Notes: generated by a model from the sequence alone, not told the origin. DNA of 64,000 nt from Hypholoma sublateritium FD-334 SS-4 (GCA_000827495.1 KN817535.1:126422-190421); one strand, 5' to 3'. Positions 11,763 to 24,100 are shown, counted from the first letter of the stretch. Made by a program: numbers and translations.

Positions 11763-12026
11763 CACTTTGAGATCAGGGCACTCTCTCCTGCCTTGGCCTT
11801 GCTCCCGCCCATCTTATAGGTTTTTCCTGTTGATCCTTCCCCCCTTTATCACGCTAGCAAACGCGTCACGTCGCGTGCTGCCCCAAAATCAACAAACATG
11901 AAAATGGGCACAGCTTTGAAGCGGGTATAAAACTCATGAGGATAGGAGAAAACCAGAGGTTCAATTATTTCTGTCCCCCCTTCCTCAGTTATTCTGCCGA
12001 TAGGATCCTTGACTGTCTTTATTACC
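11763..12026. promoter_or_regulatory. Shared divergent promoter
   Basis: These 264 bp separate the start codons of two oppositely oriented intact genes. A TATA-like TATAAAA lies at about 11927, 100 bp before the plus-strand ATG at 12027. On the minus strand CTATAAGA lies near 11817, about 55 bp before the ATG at 11762. The arrangement suggests co-regulation. Confidence 0.6.
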
Positions 12027-13728
12027 ATGAACCAGCCCAGTGACTTCACATTTGGAGATCCATCTGCAGATGTGCATGCATCTCAGACTCACAGCGGGTC
12101 GGAAACTACTTACAGAGGGTGAGTGATCAGAACTTGGCACATTCTCATTGTCGATTCAAACACTGATTAATTCACCAGAACAACTTCACAAGATACTTTG
12201 ACCCCTGCTGGTCTAGTACTCATTGACCATCTGTCAATTCAATTCAATCTTAATGCTGGGCACAAATCGTACTTGCGCGCACTATTTCAGGTGGGTCTAA
12301 CTTAACGTTTCTGCTGCTTCTGCCTACTTCCTTCTCTGAACTCCCTTTTCCAGCTCATCTCATCTCTCGAAGGCAACCTTTCCCCAGCAGACATGCTCTC
12401 CAGGATATACATGTTAGCATGTCAACTGGGCACAGAAGCATGCATTCTTGATGCTGTACAAACTCTCAGCCGAGCTGGAACAAATGACAATTCCTCCACA
12501 GTGCACGATGTTCAATCCATCCTGAATGAATTATCAATTTGTTTGGACTCCACTTTCCAGCTCACCTCTGAGCAGACTGTACGTCATTGTCAGTATTTCC
12601 TTCTTTATGTATTTTAATGGGCTGTTCGCAGACAAACATTCATCGTATCTGTCAAGAATTGATATTTAAGCCGCTTAGGGTGGCATATAAGACATTACAC
12701 CATGATGCTGAGGTATTTCATTCATTCAGCCACTCACTATCATAACTAACATCACAACACAATAATTAGAAGATCATCCGCGCAAAGGCCAGCCACTATC
12801 GGATGGATAACATCTTTGGCAAACCGTGTCGAGAAGAAAAATGGATGACTAATGCCAAAAGGATTGCTTCAAGTGTTCGCAATGCATTTTGCCAAGATGT
12901 GAGTGACTTTATCAACCTAACCAGCCTAAACTTAATAGCTTCGGCATAATAGATATGCAATAGTGTCATTGGTTCCAACCAAGTTTCACTACCCAAGTTT
13001 ACATATGACTGTGCGGAGAAGTACCGACATGGACATGGATCGATGGAATCAATAGGCGAGGGATATCTTGCAAGAGTTGCAATTCTGGTGTGTTTTTCAC
13101 TTCCCTTGTCCTTTATCCCTTTTTTATCAACTGCAATTCACACTTGTCAGCGCCGATTCGCAGTTGAGCACAAGACCCTTCTTGTGGTCGATGAAGCATC
13201 TGAATCAGCTGAAGAGGATGTTGGTACCCCGATGAAACGCAAGTGCACCAAGGGGCGTACTCCATCTAACCTAGACTTCTGGGGTCAAGTTGATTCATGG
13301 TTCGCAAAAGAAATCAAAGAGCGCAGGAAGGATTTTGCAGGTGTGGCTTGGAAAACGTGAGTCATTTGTGCCACTTTTCATCTTTTGACTCGTCTAATAT
13401 GACTACCAGTTACATTGATGAGTCTATCACTGTTGATGACAGTCGGTATGAAGAATTTCTGCACTCTAAAAGGGACGCAGATGGGAACAGTCACACCACC
13501 AGTGGGCTGTCATTTATCGAAACTCAGCTCTCACTGGACACAGCCTTTGGGGGCGATCTCCCATCCCCAGCTGTTTCTTACACACCTCATAGCTCTTCGC
13601 CAGTGCATATGCCCACAGCTGAGGCTCCAGTATCACAAGCTGTACCTGCGCACACACCACTGAATTTACCAGGTCTTGATGAATTTATGATGCAGTTCCG
13701 ACCTATCAATGCTGCTGGCACCTTTTGA
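12027..13728 (+). CDS. Intact eight-exon orphan protein (432 aa)
   Basis: Exons 12027-12118, 12179-12290, 12354-12578, 12632-12712, 12770-12898, 12953-13087, 13151-13356 and 13410-13728 total 1,299 bases, an exact 432 codons plus stop, with canonical GT..AG ends at every junction. The protein has a Ser/Thr-rich N-terminus, a mostly helical middle (DHLSIQFNLNAGHKSYLRAL and following), a conserved-looking block HYRMDNIFGKPCREEKWM, a Lys/Arg patch MKRKCTKGR that could be a nuclear signal, and a Pro/Ser-rich C-terminus. No catalytic motif is visible. A possible extra exon at about 13801-13940 (starting LCAKAKIRDEIERD and ending in a hydrophobic stretch) could belong to an alternative transcript. 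Family unknown; clearly maintained as a gene. Confidence 0.75.
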
Positions 13729-14789
13729 TTACAGTATTTACTCCTTAAACTCTAACATTAAATCCTTATAATCCAATAAATTTGTTCTACCTCACTTTTC
13801 AGCTTTGTGCAAAGGCCAAAATTCGAGACGAAATCGAGAGAGACTTGATTGAGCGAAGAGGGGACACCATGTTTATTGTGTGTTGTTTGGCAATGACAGC
13901 TGTACAATTTGTTCTGGTGCTGTCGTCTCTTGTTTCTTGACCGTCAGTAACTCACTCGCTGCTCCTCCTTGACCCTTCCTGATCCACTTTTTTTACATTT
14001 CTTCTGTGCCAGCTTGTTGCTTGTGTGCGATAATCTGTGATTGACTTTGTCTTTCCAATTTCCCGGCCTGTGGGAACCATGTTGAATGGCGCGGATTTTC
14101 TGTTATCTTTTTCATCTTCTTTATCGCTCCACTTGAACCCAAAGCTGGCGGTCTGACAGTAAGCATTCATTCTCTTCTATATACTTCTCGGATATTACTA
14201 ACAATTTCTCTTTAGATCCAACAATGCCCTTCACGTACATGCAAGCAGGATCAACCAGGCGCTCAGGGTTGGCTCAGGGAGTCAGGGATTCTCTTGATTG
14301 GCTTGTCATGTACGTCCAATCCAGGTGTGGTCTCCTGTCCCTTTTCTGGTTCTTTTCTGGCCCATGATCATGTTCATAGTACACATTTTACGTGTTTTTG
14401 TAGTCTTTCGTTGCTCATAATACAATTTTATTATCTTATCCTGATCTGTGCATGCCATCTGAAAGCAACCGAACGTGAACCCAATTGCGAGCTGGATTAT
14501 ATCAGGCCGGATCGATGAACTGGGCCAGCCATATTGCCACCGGTTCGGTCGCCGCATGCCCTATCCCGACAGATTTGAAATTCATCGGGCTTAAGCCACA
14601 CTCATACTCTTTTGCACTGGGGTTGAGTCCCGCAAGTCTATGCCAAGGTTGAGCTCTCCATTCTTCAGGAAATATCAATAGCTATCAACCGCGGTATAAA
14701 CACTGCGAGGTGCAGTTGTACACAATAACACGACCCGGCTGTGTACTTGGTTAGTTCATGCTGGCAGATCATTTACCTGCAAACTTTAT
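13729..14789. other. Intergenic region
   Basis: After the possible alternative exon at 13801-13940 there is no convincing gene. The minus-strand open frame at 13952-14170 and the plus-strand frame at 14294-14518 have no splice partners or known motifs. Confidence 0.45.
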
Positions 14790-15504
14790 CAGTGAATGAA
14801 TATTTACGAGGAAGTTACAAGTATTTGCGGGAATGTCTAAAAACTTTTGGGAAGCTAGGAGATTTCACGGTCTCAGTATTTTTGCGCATTGTTGAATATT
14901 TTTGGGCACTATTCAGTATTTATGGTAAGCAGTTTACATTTTTGGGGGTGCTTTTTGTGACATTATAATTTACAGGGACTTAGAATTTTGAACTCAGCTT
15001 GCTGTGCTGCATGAGCGAGACAGTGTGTCCTTACCACACCTACAGAGCTTCACCTGCAGATTGTCGGAAATTCCCAAAATGCCTTATGATCAATCTCGCT
15101 TATGATTGCACATGATTGCATCATGATGTGCCTTATAATCAGGGCATAGATTATGACCTAACCTTTCCTATTACAATATTTCCCAGCACTTAATAAGCTA
15201 GTGCTAATTATAATTACTGCAGATAATCCTAAGATCACTAAGTAAGGGAGCCGCCTCATGCACACATGGCCAAAGTCATCCTTTGGTGATATTTCAGAAA
15301 TGCGGACAACATTCACCTCCTTAGCTCCCCCGGCATGATGTTTTGTGACCTGTATGAAACCTTCCATGTGTGCGAACGCCTCCCTTTCTGCAAGGTATGT
15401 GTTACCCTTTTTGTCTTTTTACTCTGATCCTCACTTTTCATTCACAAAAGGCTCAATCCAAGTACTTGGCTGTTTAATGCCTTGTTGACTATCGCACTGT
15501 TTGC

Positions 15505-17062
15505 TTGCTAGCTAGCTAGGATCTCTGTACCCTTTACAACATAGAGCAATTGACCAATAGCGCTAGTTCATCTATTGTTATCTCTGAGTGTCCCAATGCG
15601 GGCAGATCTTATTTTGATCGCATTTCCTTTTTGAGTTTTCTATCTGTGGTTTGCGGTTGACAGACGTCACCAGCAGACGGAAGCCATTCAAGTTATTCCT
15701 GACCATATGCACGGAGCTTCAGCACTCGACCTTATCCGGCTGTTCGCCTACTATTTCCAAGTCACGTGGGTTCTTGCACCTGAGCTAGCTAGGTTGATGA
15801 GATCATTGCACTGCGAGCTAGCTAGCTTCTTGCGCCTTAATTTACCCATGTCGCGCGCCTCTTATCAGAACCTTACTTCTGAGGTGCATCCCTTTGTCAT
15901 CTCTTTCTTCTATTTTTAATTCTGTTGCAGGCCAGGACGGCCGCTACTCGTCTTCTTGAAACTCATTGAGTAATCAGGGCGCCACTATCTGTTGTGCTTT
16001 CCCTTTCCGACAATATCCCTCTCACTGCGGAGGAGCTAGCTGGGATTTATGACATTACCACGATCATTTTCAATGATACCCTCTAGCCCTAGCACCTTGT
16101 TTTCAAATTGCCCCCATTTGTACTCGAAAATATATGATTTTTCCGCAAACACGGTGGCATTTGAGACACGTTCCAGGTGTATAAAAGGTGCTAGCTCATC
16201 GTCATGTTTCCCCAGTCCCAGCTTCAGGACTAAACCGTGTTTGGCATTCGTGTCCAGCATGGATCGTGGTGGTAACTTGCCATTGTTCAAGCCCATCCAA
16301 TCGAAGCTGCAGGTCATCCTAGGCATTAAAAGTGTCAAGGACTCTGTGCCCGCTAACTATGCCAATACCTTGGAAGAGCTGGCCGAGCTCCTCGTACGTT
16401 GCTAGCTCATCCATAGTTTTCCTAGCTTATTTATTTTTGTCCTAGGTTAAATGGCGCGACATGGTATCCACCATTGTCTCCAACAGCGCTGCTCTCAAGA
16501 TTATCCAAACGGTTCAAGGGCTTTACCTTGTGCTTCAGGACGACAACCCGTGTTTTGTTTTCTCCCCCGCTGCTACCGTGTTCAATGGTTTACACAGCGC
16601 GGTGGCAAAGACTATTGTGCGTAGTTCTGGTGTTCCTAGCCCCCTAGCCCATCTGCTCGTACTGTCATACCCTCTGGTCCTGTAAGTCTTTATTTTCTTT
16701 TTCTTATTCAATTTTATATTGATTTATATTTTCCTAGTGCAACTCTCGTAATGGCAAGGCACATCAGGTTTCCCCATCTTCTTTTGAGACGGCTTCTGCC
16801 CCCGGCCGTACATGTGACCTGGTTGCCGATGCTAAGGTGTTTATTCAAAATTTTCTTTATAGTTCCGGTTGAGCTTATCCTTCTCCGCTATTTTTGTCAG
16901 ATGGTCTTGGATGACATGGCTATGGAAATTGCCACCGACCCCAGCGTTTCTTCTAAGGATGAGGTTCCCAACGCTCCCAGTGCTTCCAAGAAGCGCACTG
17001 CACCTAAAGACTCTGAGAAGGTTCACTCTTTTTATTTCTTATATTTCTTATCGAGCTAGCTC
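15505..17062. repeat. Cluster of GCTAGC palindromes
   Basis: The 6-bp palindrome GCTAGC or its extension AGCTAGCT recurs at about 15,508-15,520, 15,783, 15,814-15,824, 16,034, 16,194, 16,403 and 17,057. This is far more than its scarcity elsewhere in the window. Several copies lie at putative exon ends or in introns. Confidence 0.6.
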
Positions 17063-17170
17063 AATTTTATTGAACGATCTTTTTGTTCTAGCAACACGCA
17101 GTGGAGGTGGTGGCATGATCATGTGCTGTGGAATATGGCTGTCAGGCGTGGCATGGGCCATGTAGCCCAT
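15660..17170 (+). CDS. Unrecognised multi-exon gene fragments inside element B
   Basis: The best-supported part starts with ATG at 16259. Exon 16259-16393 (MDRGGNLPLFKPIQSKLQVI) joins in phase to an exon from 16447 (KWRDMVSTIVSNSAALKIIQ). Later pieces follow at about 16,643-16,679, 16,738-16,834 and 16,905-17,021, the last ending in a basic Ser/Lys tail (SASKKRTAPKDSEK). An upstream block near 15,663-15,878 (starting HQQTEAIQVIPDHMHGASAL) may be an earlier exon, but stops follow it. One junction near 16,600 needs a 41-bp intron. I do not recognise the product. The helical, Ser/Pro-tailed composition would suit a structural or gag-like protein, which is only a guess. Confidence 0.35.
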
Positions 17171-18229
17171 GGGTTTATTTTGAGGACAAAGTGATGGCAG
17201 GCGGTGGCTTGATTGCTTTGGCATTGCTGAGGGTTACTGTGGGAAAGTGACTGTCAGTCACGCAATTTTTTTCGGCAAGTTTTGTTGTGCAAAACAATAT
17301 GCAAAGCACTGTATCATCAGTGACCAACTTCCCAGTTTGTGTGGGAAAATACATTATCACTCCCTAATGCATTCAGTGTTTATAAAATAGAATATCGAAT
17401 AACACAGAAATATTTTACCTAAATGTAGCTATCCAGTGATACCAATTTCATAGCTCTGGGGGCAGAACTTGTCTACTAATGAGTGAAGCAAAACAGTGAC
17501 CGCGTACCCGATGATGTACAGTAGTTGACACCACCAAGACACCACTAATTTTTACTGAATCTTTGCACCTTATATGTGGTAAAATTGGGCACCTACTGGA
17601 GTACAAATACCTCTGTAATATATAATAGCATATAGAAGCTTGAAAAATGCAGCGAAAAACTGCTTAAAAAGTTTGGGATTTTTTTTTGTCCACCATCTCT
17701 GTGACATGGGACAACTGAAAGATTTGGTCCAGGTCCACTCGCCTTGTGACGCATGATGGACCAACCATTTAAAATGGTACAGTATATTAACACTCCCCAT
17801 AAACTGAAATTTCTCCGGTAAATTTTGGAGGGAGCCCCGAAAAAACTGAGCACTGCGCGGAATATCTTATGCACACATTATTGGTCCCTGTAAAATCTTA
17901 CAGCTCCTTGTATATTTTAAATAACCCCTGTAAATATTCCCAGCTTCCCCGCAACTTATAAAATAAAATACCCCCATAAAGATTCCCAACTTCCCCATAA
18001 ATATTCAGTCACTCCCCCGTGAATTTACATGGAATACTTACCCAAACGGACCGCCATAGCGCACTGCCTACAGCTGAAGGTTATCAAACATTGTCCCAGC
18101 GGTCTGCATCCGATCACTGACATCTACGCTGCTGCACATTTTGTTCTTCCCGGTACTCACTCCACATTGCCTTTGTTGTCATCCACCGCACCTTTCCCTT
18201 CACCCTTGAACCCATTGTCAGTACAGCAC

Positions 18230-18480
18230 AACTCGGCACTATCTTTGAGGAATTCACCAAGTCAATTATAGCCGCTATAAATAGTATACATCACTGTCCC
18301 CAACCGCGCCTTCACTTACAGCTAGCGCACCACGTAAACTCAAATGCACTTTTTGTGGCAAGGATCATTTTATTTGGAATTGCAACCTCATTGAAGAGTA
18401 CCGCCTTGCTGGAAAGTTGAAGTACAGCATTGGCGGAAAAGTAACACTTCCCACTGGAGCCTTCGTACCCCGCCGAAGTT
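18230..18480 (+). pseudogene. Retrotransposon gag zinc-knuckle relic
   Basis: A frame through 18,330-18,480 reads KCTFCGKDHFIWNC followed by LIEEYRLAGK and VTLPTGAFVPRR. Spacing C-x2-C-x3-H-x4-C plus the LP.GAFVPR block is what I recall from gag-like proteins of basidiomycete LTR elements. Slightly upstream FEEFTKSIIAAI resembles the region that precedes the knuckle. Stops lie on both sides, and no protease or reverse transcriptase follows. It is a short dead fragment next to the right end of element B. Confidence 0.6.
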
Positions 18481-18534
18481 AGGATTGCCGAACTTGAAGC
18501 CAAAACATGTGCCTCCGTTCCTCGACCATTCCAT

Positions 18535-18903
18535 TGCTCACACATCGGGGGTATTCGGATATCAATGTCTCCAGTACGTGAATAATTAAGACAATGGAAT
18601 ATTTCAAATATATCAGGGAATAAAAGTGAGTTCATCATTCAAAATCCTGAGCAAAGTAGTGTGCAATTCGGTATGCTCAGTTTTATTTTAAATACAAGAA
18701 TATAATAAATCCTTTGTGGACTTCAGACAAAGGATTTACTATATTCTTAAATTTTAAATTCAACGGAGCATACTGTATCACACAACCTTTCCCAGTATTT
18801 TAAATAATACACACTTTTTTATTCTCTGATATATTTCAAATATTGATTTGTCTTTCATATTCCCATACTGAAGACACTTATATCTGGGTGCCGCTGATGT
18901 GTC
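18535..18903. repeat. Foldback (inverted-repeat) element, arms of about 180 bp
   Basis: The sequence is an imperfect palindrome centred near 18,728. The innermost arms (AAGAATATARTAAATCCTTT) differ at one position across a 10-bp loop. Matching continues outward through AGTATGCTC, ATATATCAG.GAATAAAA and ACACATC.G.GG to about 18,535 and 18,903, with increasing divergence. It would form a long hairpin. No coding sequence is present; a foldback transposon or miniature element is the likely origin. Confidence 0.8.
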
Positions 18904-20703
18904 ATTTGAGCTGCGCTGTCACATTTCCATCCACAGTGCCACATTATACACATTTTTAGCCATCGCCGTCTCCGTGTTTGCTCGCTCAGCGCCGTGCCAA
19001 TCATTTTCCTCCCCATTTTTGCCTCGCACTGTCCAGAACTTTGCTCGAGGGTCTGATCTTACGTACACGGCTCGTCCTGCATTCGTTCACGCTCCCTTGA
19101 CATTGCACATGCCCACAATAATCCCCAGCGACGTACATTTTGAATCAGAACACAACCGAAGGCCTCGTTAGCTTTCAGGAAGCCTCCCAGCCGTTGCACT
19201 TGTTCCAGGATATCAAGATCACTTTGTATCGTCCCTCATTCCCTCCGCCGTGCATTTTACAGGATTTTCGACATCTCGAGGCTTTTCAGCTATCATCTCC
19301 CCGCACACCTCAATTCCAGCGTCGCCATTCCGCTCAGACACGCCACAATCGATTACTCAGCCGTTTACGTCGTTCAGCAGCACCACGCTCACTCCAGAAG
19401 CTTGGAAATACATTGCACCACATTACAAAAGCCCTCGGACATTCCAGAAACGCACAAAGACCGCCAGCGTCACGCATACGCATTCAGATAGCTCCCTCGC
19501 CATTGCACCTCGTCTATTCGATCAGGAACACATTACACCTTCACTCACTCAATCCGCTGCACCCCCGAGGGCCTCTACCCTTCTTCTAGCTCAAGCTGCT
19601 TCCATTGACATGCCAACTTTGAATTTAGCGCAGCCTCGTCGATCCAACGCGCCTCCGTCCATCACACAGCCGTCAACGTTCCCCAGAGCCGCTTCGCGTA
19701 CCATATCACCTCTTAAACAGTCCCTACAGTCGTCAGTTAGCTCCAGTTATGTCTCCACATGCTCCCCGTCGCTCACCGTCTCGACCACACCCCTCATTTT
19801 GACTGAATCTTTGTATACAACTTCTTTGTTCATTCCAACACCGCCTCCCCTCCCAGTTCGTCTCCGCGTCGCCTGTTGTTGAATGAACACCTATCGTCGC
19901 AGGGTGTCTAGAGCCACAATGACGACAAAATACGCGCTCTGGCATGCGGACAAGCGCCGCCTATGCGCAGTGCGGGACTAACACGCCATCGGGATATTTG
20001 TGCGCTCTGGCAGTGATTAACGAGCTGCCCGTCCACAACAAAGTGTTGTGCACTCACCGGTACGTCCCCCTGCGCGCTCAGAGACGCATGTGCTGATCCT
20101 GCACTAGATGGCGCGCTCTGGCAGAAATCTCAGCCGTGACACGGAGGTCAGTGCCTGGTCTCCCTCTTGCTCCATAGTTGACTTTGTTGATGCAGCTGAC
20201 GCCGGCGCCACTCCCTGGGAGGGCGATGTCCTCCGTGATTGAGTGGGGGTGGCCGATGTCCCGAGGGTGGGTGGATCCGCAGATGATGGCGGTGGGGGGT
20301 GAGCAGGCCGCGCTTGTGCGAGGGTCAGGTGTCGGCGGCAGGATGTTTGTGCTGCTACACCTTTGGCGCCGGATGGGCTTCATATATATATGATGGGATA
20401 TGCGCAGGGGGCTGGAGTGTTGGCGGCAAGTCGGGATGTGGTCACTGGTGGTGGCGGCGGATGGGCCAAATGTAATGTCCATGGAAGCAGGAGAGGACCG
20501 GAGAATGTCCACGGCAGTGAGAGGGACGGCGCCAGCTTACATGAAGTCAGAAGCAAGAGATAAATTGGACATACCCAAGGAGTTACGAATGCCAAGGGAG
20601 GTCAGCTGACAGACTCATGCTGACTTTGAAATTTCGCGCATTTGTGCAGATTTGATCACTTTCCCAGGCGTTCTTCCCTGCCATAACATCAACCATTACA
20701 TCT
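18904..20703. other. Region with one Ser/Thr/Pro-rich open frame only
   Basis: A 210-codon open frame at 19,250-19,882 (plus) is Ser/Thr/Pro-rich with recurring SITQP(F/S)T motifs. It could be a low-complexity protein or chance coding in CA-rich DNA. Nothing else is supported. From about 19,900 the DNA becomes GC-rich. Confidence 0.35.
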
Positions 20704-21243
20704 ATGGACACTCAGTATGATTCTATTGTTAAACTGGGCGACCACGTCGCATCAGATAATGTACGCATCATGTTTCATTGAAGTCTCCCTGATCTCATAG
20801 CAGAAAAGGCGCACAACGAGTCCAACCGGAGCCTTGACAAAGAGCGGCCGTTATCAAGGATTGAACAGCGCATCCACGCGGAAATAGCGGTACTCGACAC
20901 ATACATAGACGACATTGAAGATGATATCACGACTCTTCAAGAACACATGCTCAAAATGGTCGACAAAAGAGCCAAGCTCCTGGCAAAGCTGGAACAATCT
21001 CAGGCGCAAGGCGCGATATCCACCGGTGGAAAAGGACAGAAGATGGGCGATGGAGATGTCACTTTTGATCGGAACGACTCGCTGGAGAAGCGCAGCCAAC
21101 AAAGCCAACAAGGGTTAGTCACCGCGCAGTGTAGTTTCTGTTTCCCAATTGCTAATACTCTGCGTAAAAGTATCATGGATCACAGAGGATTCAAAATAAT
21201 CCAAGGAGACAACGAAGTCATGGTGCTTTCCGACTCAGACTAA
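20704..21243 (+). CDS. Small coiled-coil protein with acidic DSD terminus
   Basis: A short first exon (ATG at 20704, MDTQYDSIVKLGDHV) is followed by an intron and a main exon from about 20,803. The main exon encodes a heptad-rich helix (RIEQRIHAEIAVLDTYIDDI, then LQEHMLKMVDKRAKLLAKLE). A last exon from about 21,171 (IMDHRGFKIIQGDNE) ends VLSDSD. The last intron joins in phase, but the phase at the first intron does not resolve with the obvious donor, so the start may be elsewhere. About 150 aa. No family recognised; dimerising coiled coil. Confidence 0.5.
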
Positions 21244-23681
21244 TTCCATTAGCGCACATATTTCTTGTGATGTGCATGTAAATAAATTGGCGCAGCACCA
21301 CCGCCACGCTTGTCCAAGTCCCGCGCAGAGCTTACATCTGCCACGAGCTGGCTGCGTGACGTGTTGAACCCATCCACCTGTACAGGCACGGTGCACCCGC
21401 ACCGCGCAGTAGTGGTACTAATTCGACGGCGGTGACATAGTGCCGCTCAGCTCGTCTCTCCCACTCCCGTCGCGCGCGCGCCTCGATGCGCCTCGTTCCC
21501 CACCGCACCCACACAGCTCTTCGCGGCTTCGAGCGTCATGCCACCCGAGAACTTCATCCCACTGAATGCTCTCGGCCCCCTTGAGCGCCGCGTGGCCCAC
21601 GTCAGCCTATGACATGTTTGTTATTATACCAAGGCCCCCGAATGGCGACGAGATGACGTGGATAGGCGATTCGCGGCCTTGGTGCCCCAGCCCACTGCAT
21701 CAGCAATGCCTCGCAGCATCCTGCATGCCTCGCTGACCACCACGCGTGGCGGACGCCTACCCGACCGCTGAGCGTCCCTACAGTGCAAAGACACATTCTC
21801 ATTGGTAAGCCCGCCCATCCTGCGTGTACAAACACTAATTTTGGGCCTCCAGCAGATCGCTTCAGGAGAGGGGGCGGCATCATGTCCACCTGCTGGGACG
21901 CGTCGACAGCGGCACGACGGCGTTGAAACGGCTATGGGCGTCGACCAGCACGTAGCCAATGATACAGGAGGAGGTACGGTTTGTACCTGATCGCACTATC
22001 CACTGTAATTCTAACCGGCTCTGCTAGCACACAGAAAACGCGCAGACGCTCTTGACGTGCTTTGCATCCACCTGATCACGGTAGGCTTCTTGACGGCTCA
22101 GCGACGCGTCACAAACTGAATACCCTCGTCTAGAACCTGCGCGTCGAGCGCCTAGCCAACGGCGGACACAGAAGACGCGAGGCGGTGGCCAGACGCGACT
22201 ACTCGATGGCGAGGAGCTATTGGGGGGTCAGCTACCGCGCTACGACGATGTGCATAGGTACGCACCGTCATTTCGCGCTTGCTATATCCCTGCTAACCAC
22301 CGACTGGGGCAGTGTGCGCTGGTGGCGCTCCGTGCGCCAGGTCAACGTTGGCCCTGTGCGGCGCGCGTGCATTGGGGTGTTGTTGACAGCGAGCGAGTGG
22401 AATAGTGCGCGGTGCCTGTCCGTACCGAAGCGCAGATGGAGGTCGAGCGTGTGATTTCGCTCGACATGCGCCGTGGCACTCAACTCTCTTAAGGAGAAGG
22501 AGAGTCAATCTCTCAATATTGCTTACCGAGGGATATGGGCGCGGACAGTGTATGTAGATATTTAAGCGCATTGAATCATCGTCATAATGTATTTAAACAG
22601 TTACGTGGATGCTACATATTGGAATGGGACCTCGCCATCATGGCATCTCTGATACGTGGAACAGGTGTCCACAGTGCATATAGCAGACACATGAATGACA
22701 TGCGACGGCAAATAGGCACGGTGGCAGCTGACGGATGCAGAGATGGGAAGGGGTGGGAGCGAGGGGACAGAGGGTGTGGGACAGAGGGTGTGGGAATGAG
22801 GGAGGGGATAGAAGGGAGGAAGGGAAGCGAGGGAGGAAGATCCTCGATCTTGCAGAGGGTGGGCAAGAGACAGGTTCGGCGAGGGGGGGAAGTGTCTCAA
22901 GGCAAAAATAGCCCGCATGCGAGAGCAGCGGGTTGCTGGCATGGGGTGTCGTAGAGCAGGCAGGGAGAGCGAGACAATGGCAGTGGACAGGGGCAGACAG
23001 AGAAGATCACCTAGGGAGCATTTACGTTCAAGCGAGAAGGGGCGGCGCCCTTGGACGCGGAGGGGTCAGATCTTCAGAGGGCACGAGGGCCTGTGCGCGG
23101 CGGTCTGAGAATGCGCTTGTGCCGTGGAAGTGAGGTGGAGAGGGGATCACGCATACTGCGGCTGCGGCGGAGACGGACGCGGTGGGGGCTAGGGACAGGA
23201 GGGAGGCGGATGGAAGCGAGGGAAGGGCACGGCGGCGGTACATGTTTCGATCTGAATGGCGGGCATAAATGGCCAGCTGGGTCCCGTTCCTCGAGCAGTC
23301 CCGTCGCGAGCGGCTGATTCGGTGCGTGGATTAGCAGCGAGGCCAACCTCGACGACTGACGAGGATGCAGAGGATGCGAGGTGAATGGGTTATGGGGAAG
23401 GACTTGGTCGCGCTAGGCCAAGGGGGTGGCGGTGAGCGAGGGGCGGGTTCCTGCGTCGCAGCAGCGGGCGGCGGTGAGCTGGCAAGGACGTGGCAACAAA
23501 ATGGACTGACGACAAGATTTTGAAGACGAGATTGAAGCGGAGCGTCAATTTCACGTGACATCTTTGCTTGAATGAAGCCCCTTGGATCACCTCAATCACG
23601 CCAGCTTGCGGGACTTGATCCGCCTTATACATTTCCGAGCTGGGAACCTAATTAATTAATTATGGAACAGGGAAATTTAAA
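21244..23681. other. GC-rich region without supported gene
   Basis: The many overlapping open frames on both strands are what CpG-rich DNA gives by chance. A purine-rich tract at about 22,740-22,860 explains several of them. No splice-consistent gene or recognisable motif was found. Confidence 0.45.
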
Positions 23682-24100
23682 TCAAAGAAGATTGCGTACT
23701 CGTGTTCCGTCGCGGTGTTCCAGTTCACGGGCTTCTTCAAAAGTACTGTGTGCGACAGGGCCCGAAGAAGAGTTAAAAGCAACCCAGCAATAAAATAATA
23801 ATACATAGTACGCGGTTGCGGTTCTTCCATCTCCAAATTGAACACAACACACAGAATAGGTACTGACTTGGATCGGAGAGTATGCTCACGAAGTTGCTGT
23901 TGTAATGTTTTCCAATCTTGATCATCTTGGATTGTCGGGGCACCTGCTGATTACTGAGTCAATAGATAGCTTTGCAGAGAGAAAAGATACCTTACGGAGA
24001 CCCATTGTACGACATTTTCTTGTTAGGGCCACTTACCGCCTCAGCAAAATACATATTTTGCATGTCGTCTCGCTCGCGGGCCTCAGTTAAGACAAAGTGG
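23682..24100 (-). pseudogene. C-terminal exons of an unrecognised gene
   Basis: On the minus strand, short exons can be linked: ERDDMQNMYFAEA near 24,090-24,040, TIQDDQDWKTLQQQLREHTL near 23,930-23,870, and TFEEARELEHRDGTRVRNLL ending with TGA at 23,684-23,682. The middle-to-last junction fits with a GTCAGT donor and a CACAG acceptor. The fragment is charged and helical. No start codon or upstream exons could be placed, so it is probably the tail of a truncated gene. Confidence 0.35.

Larger units (their letters stand above)
14790..18058 (+). mobile_element. Degenerate terminal-repeat element B
   Basis: The right end (about 17,560-18,058) finishes with a terminal tip whose reverse complement is TATGGCGGTCCGTTTGGGT, almost identical to the tip of element A. 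Inside it are about ten degenerate 20-25 bp units of the type CCCCC(A/G)TAAATATTC. Units of the opposite orientation (GAATATTTACGAGGAAG and relatives) occur at about 14,795-14,985 and probably mark the eroded left arm, although the left tip itself is not recognisable. The element would be about 3.3 kb and enclose the unknown gene fragments at 15.6-17.1 kb. The left boundary is inference; the right end is directly visible. Confidence 0.5.

Noticed and set aside
14790..18058. Element B as a complete transposon with exact ends
   Set aside because: Only the right tip is recognisable; the left tip and a target duplication were not found, so it is reported at low confidence only.
19250..19882. A 210-codon Ser/Thr/Pro-rich protein as a confident gene
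   Set aside because: Low-complexity composition and no splice partner; overlapping long frames on the same strand (19,140-19,589) make chance openness likely.
21332..23561. Numerous overlapping 60-140 codon frames on both strands
   Set aside because: They follow GC-rich composition and a purine tract; no shared splice pattern or motif supports any of them.
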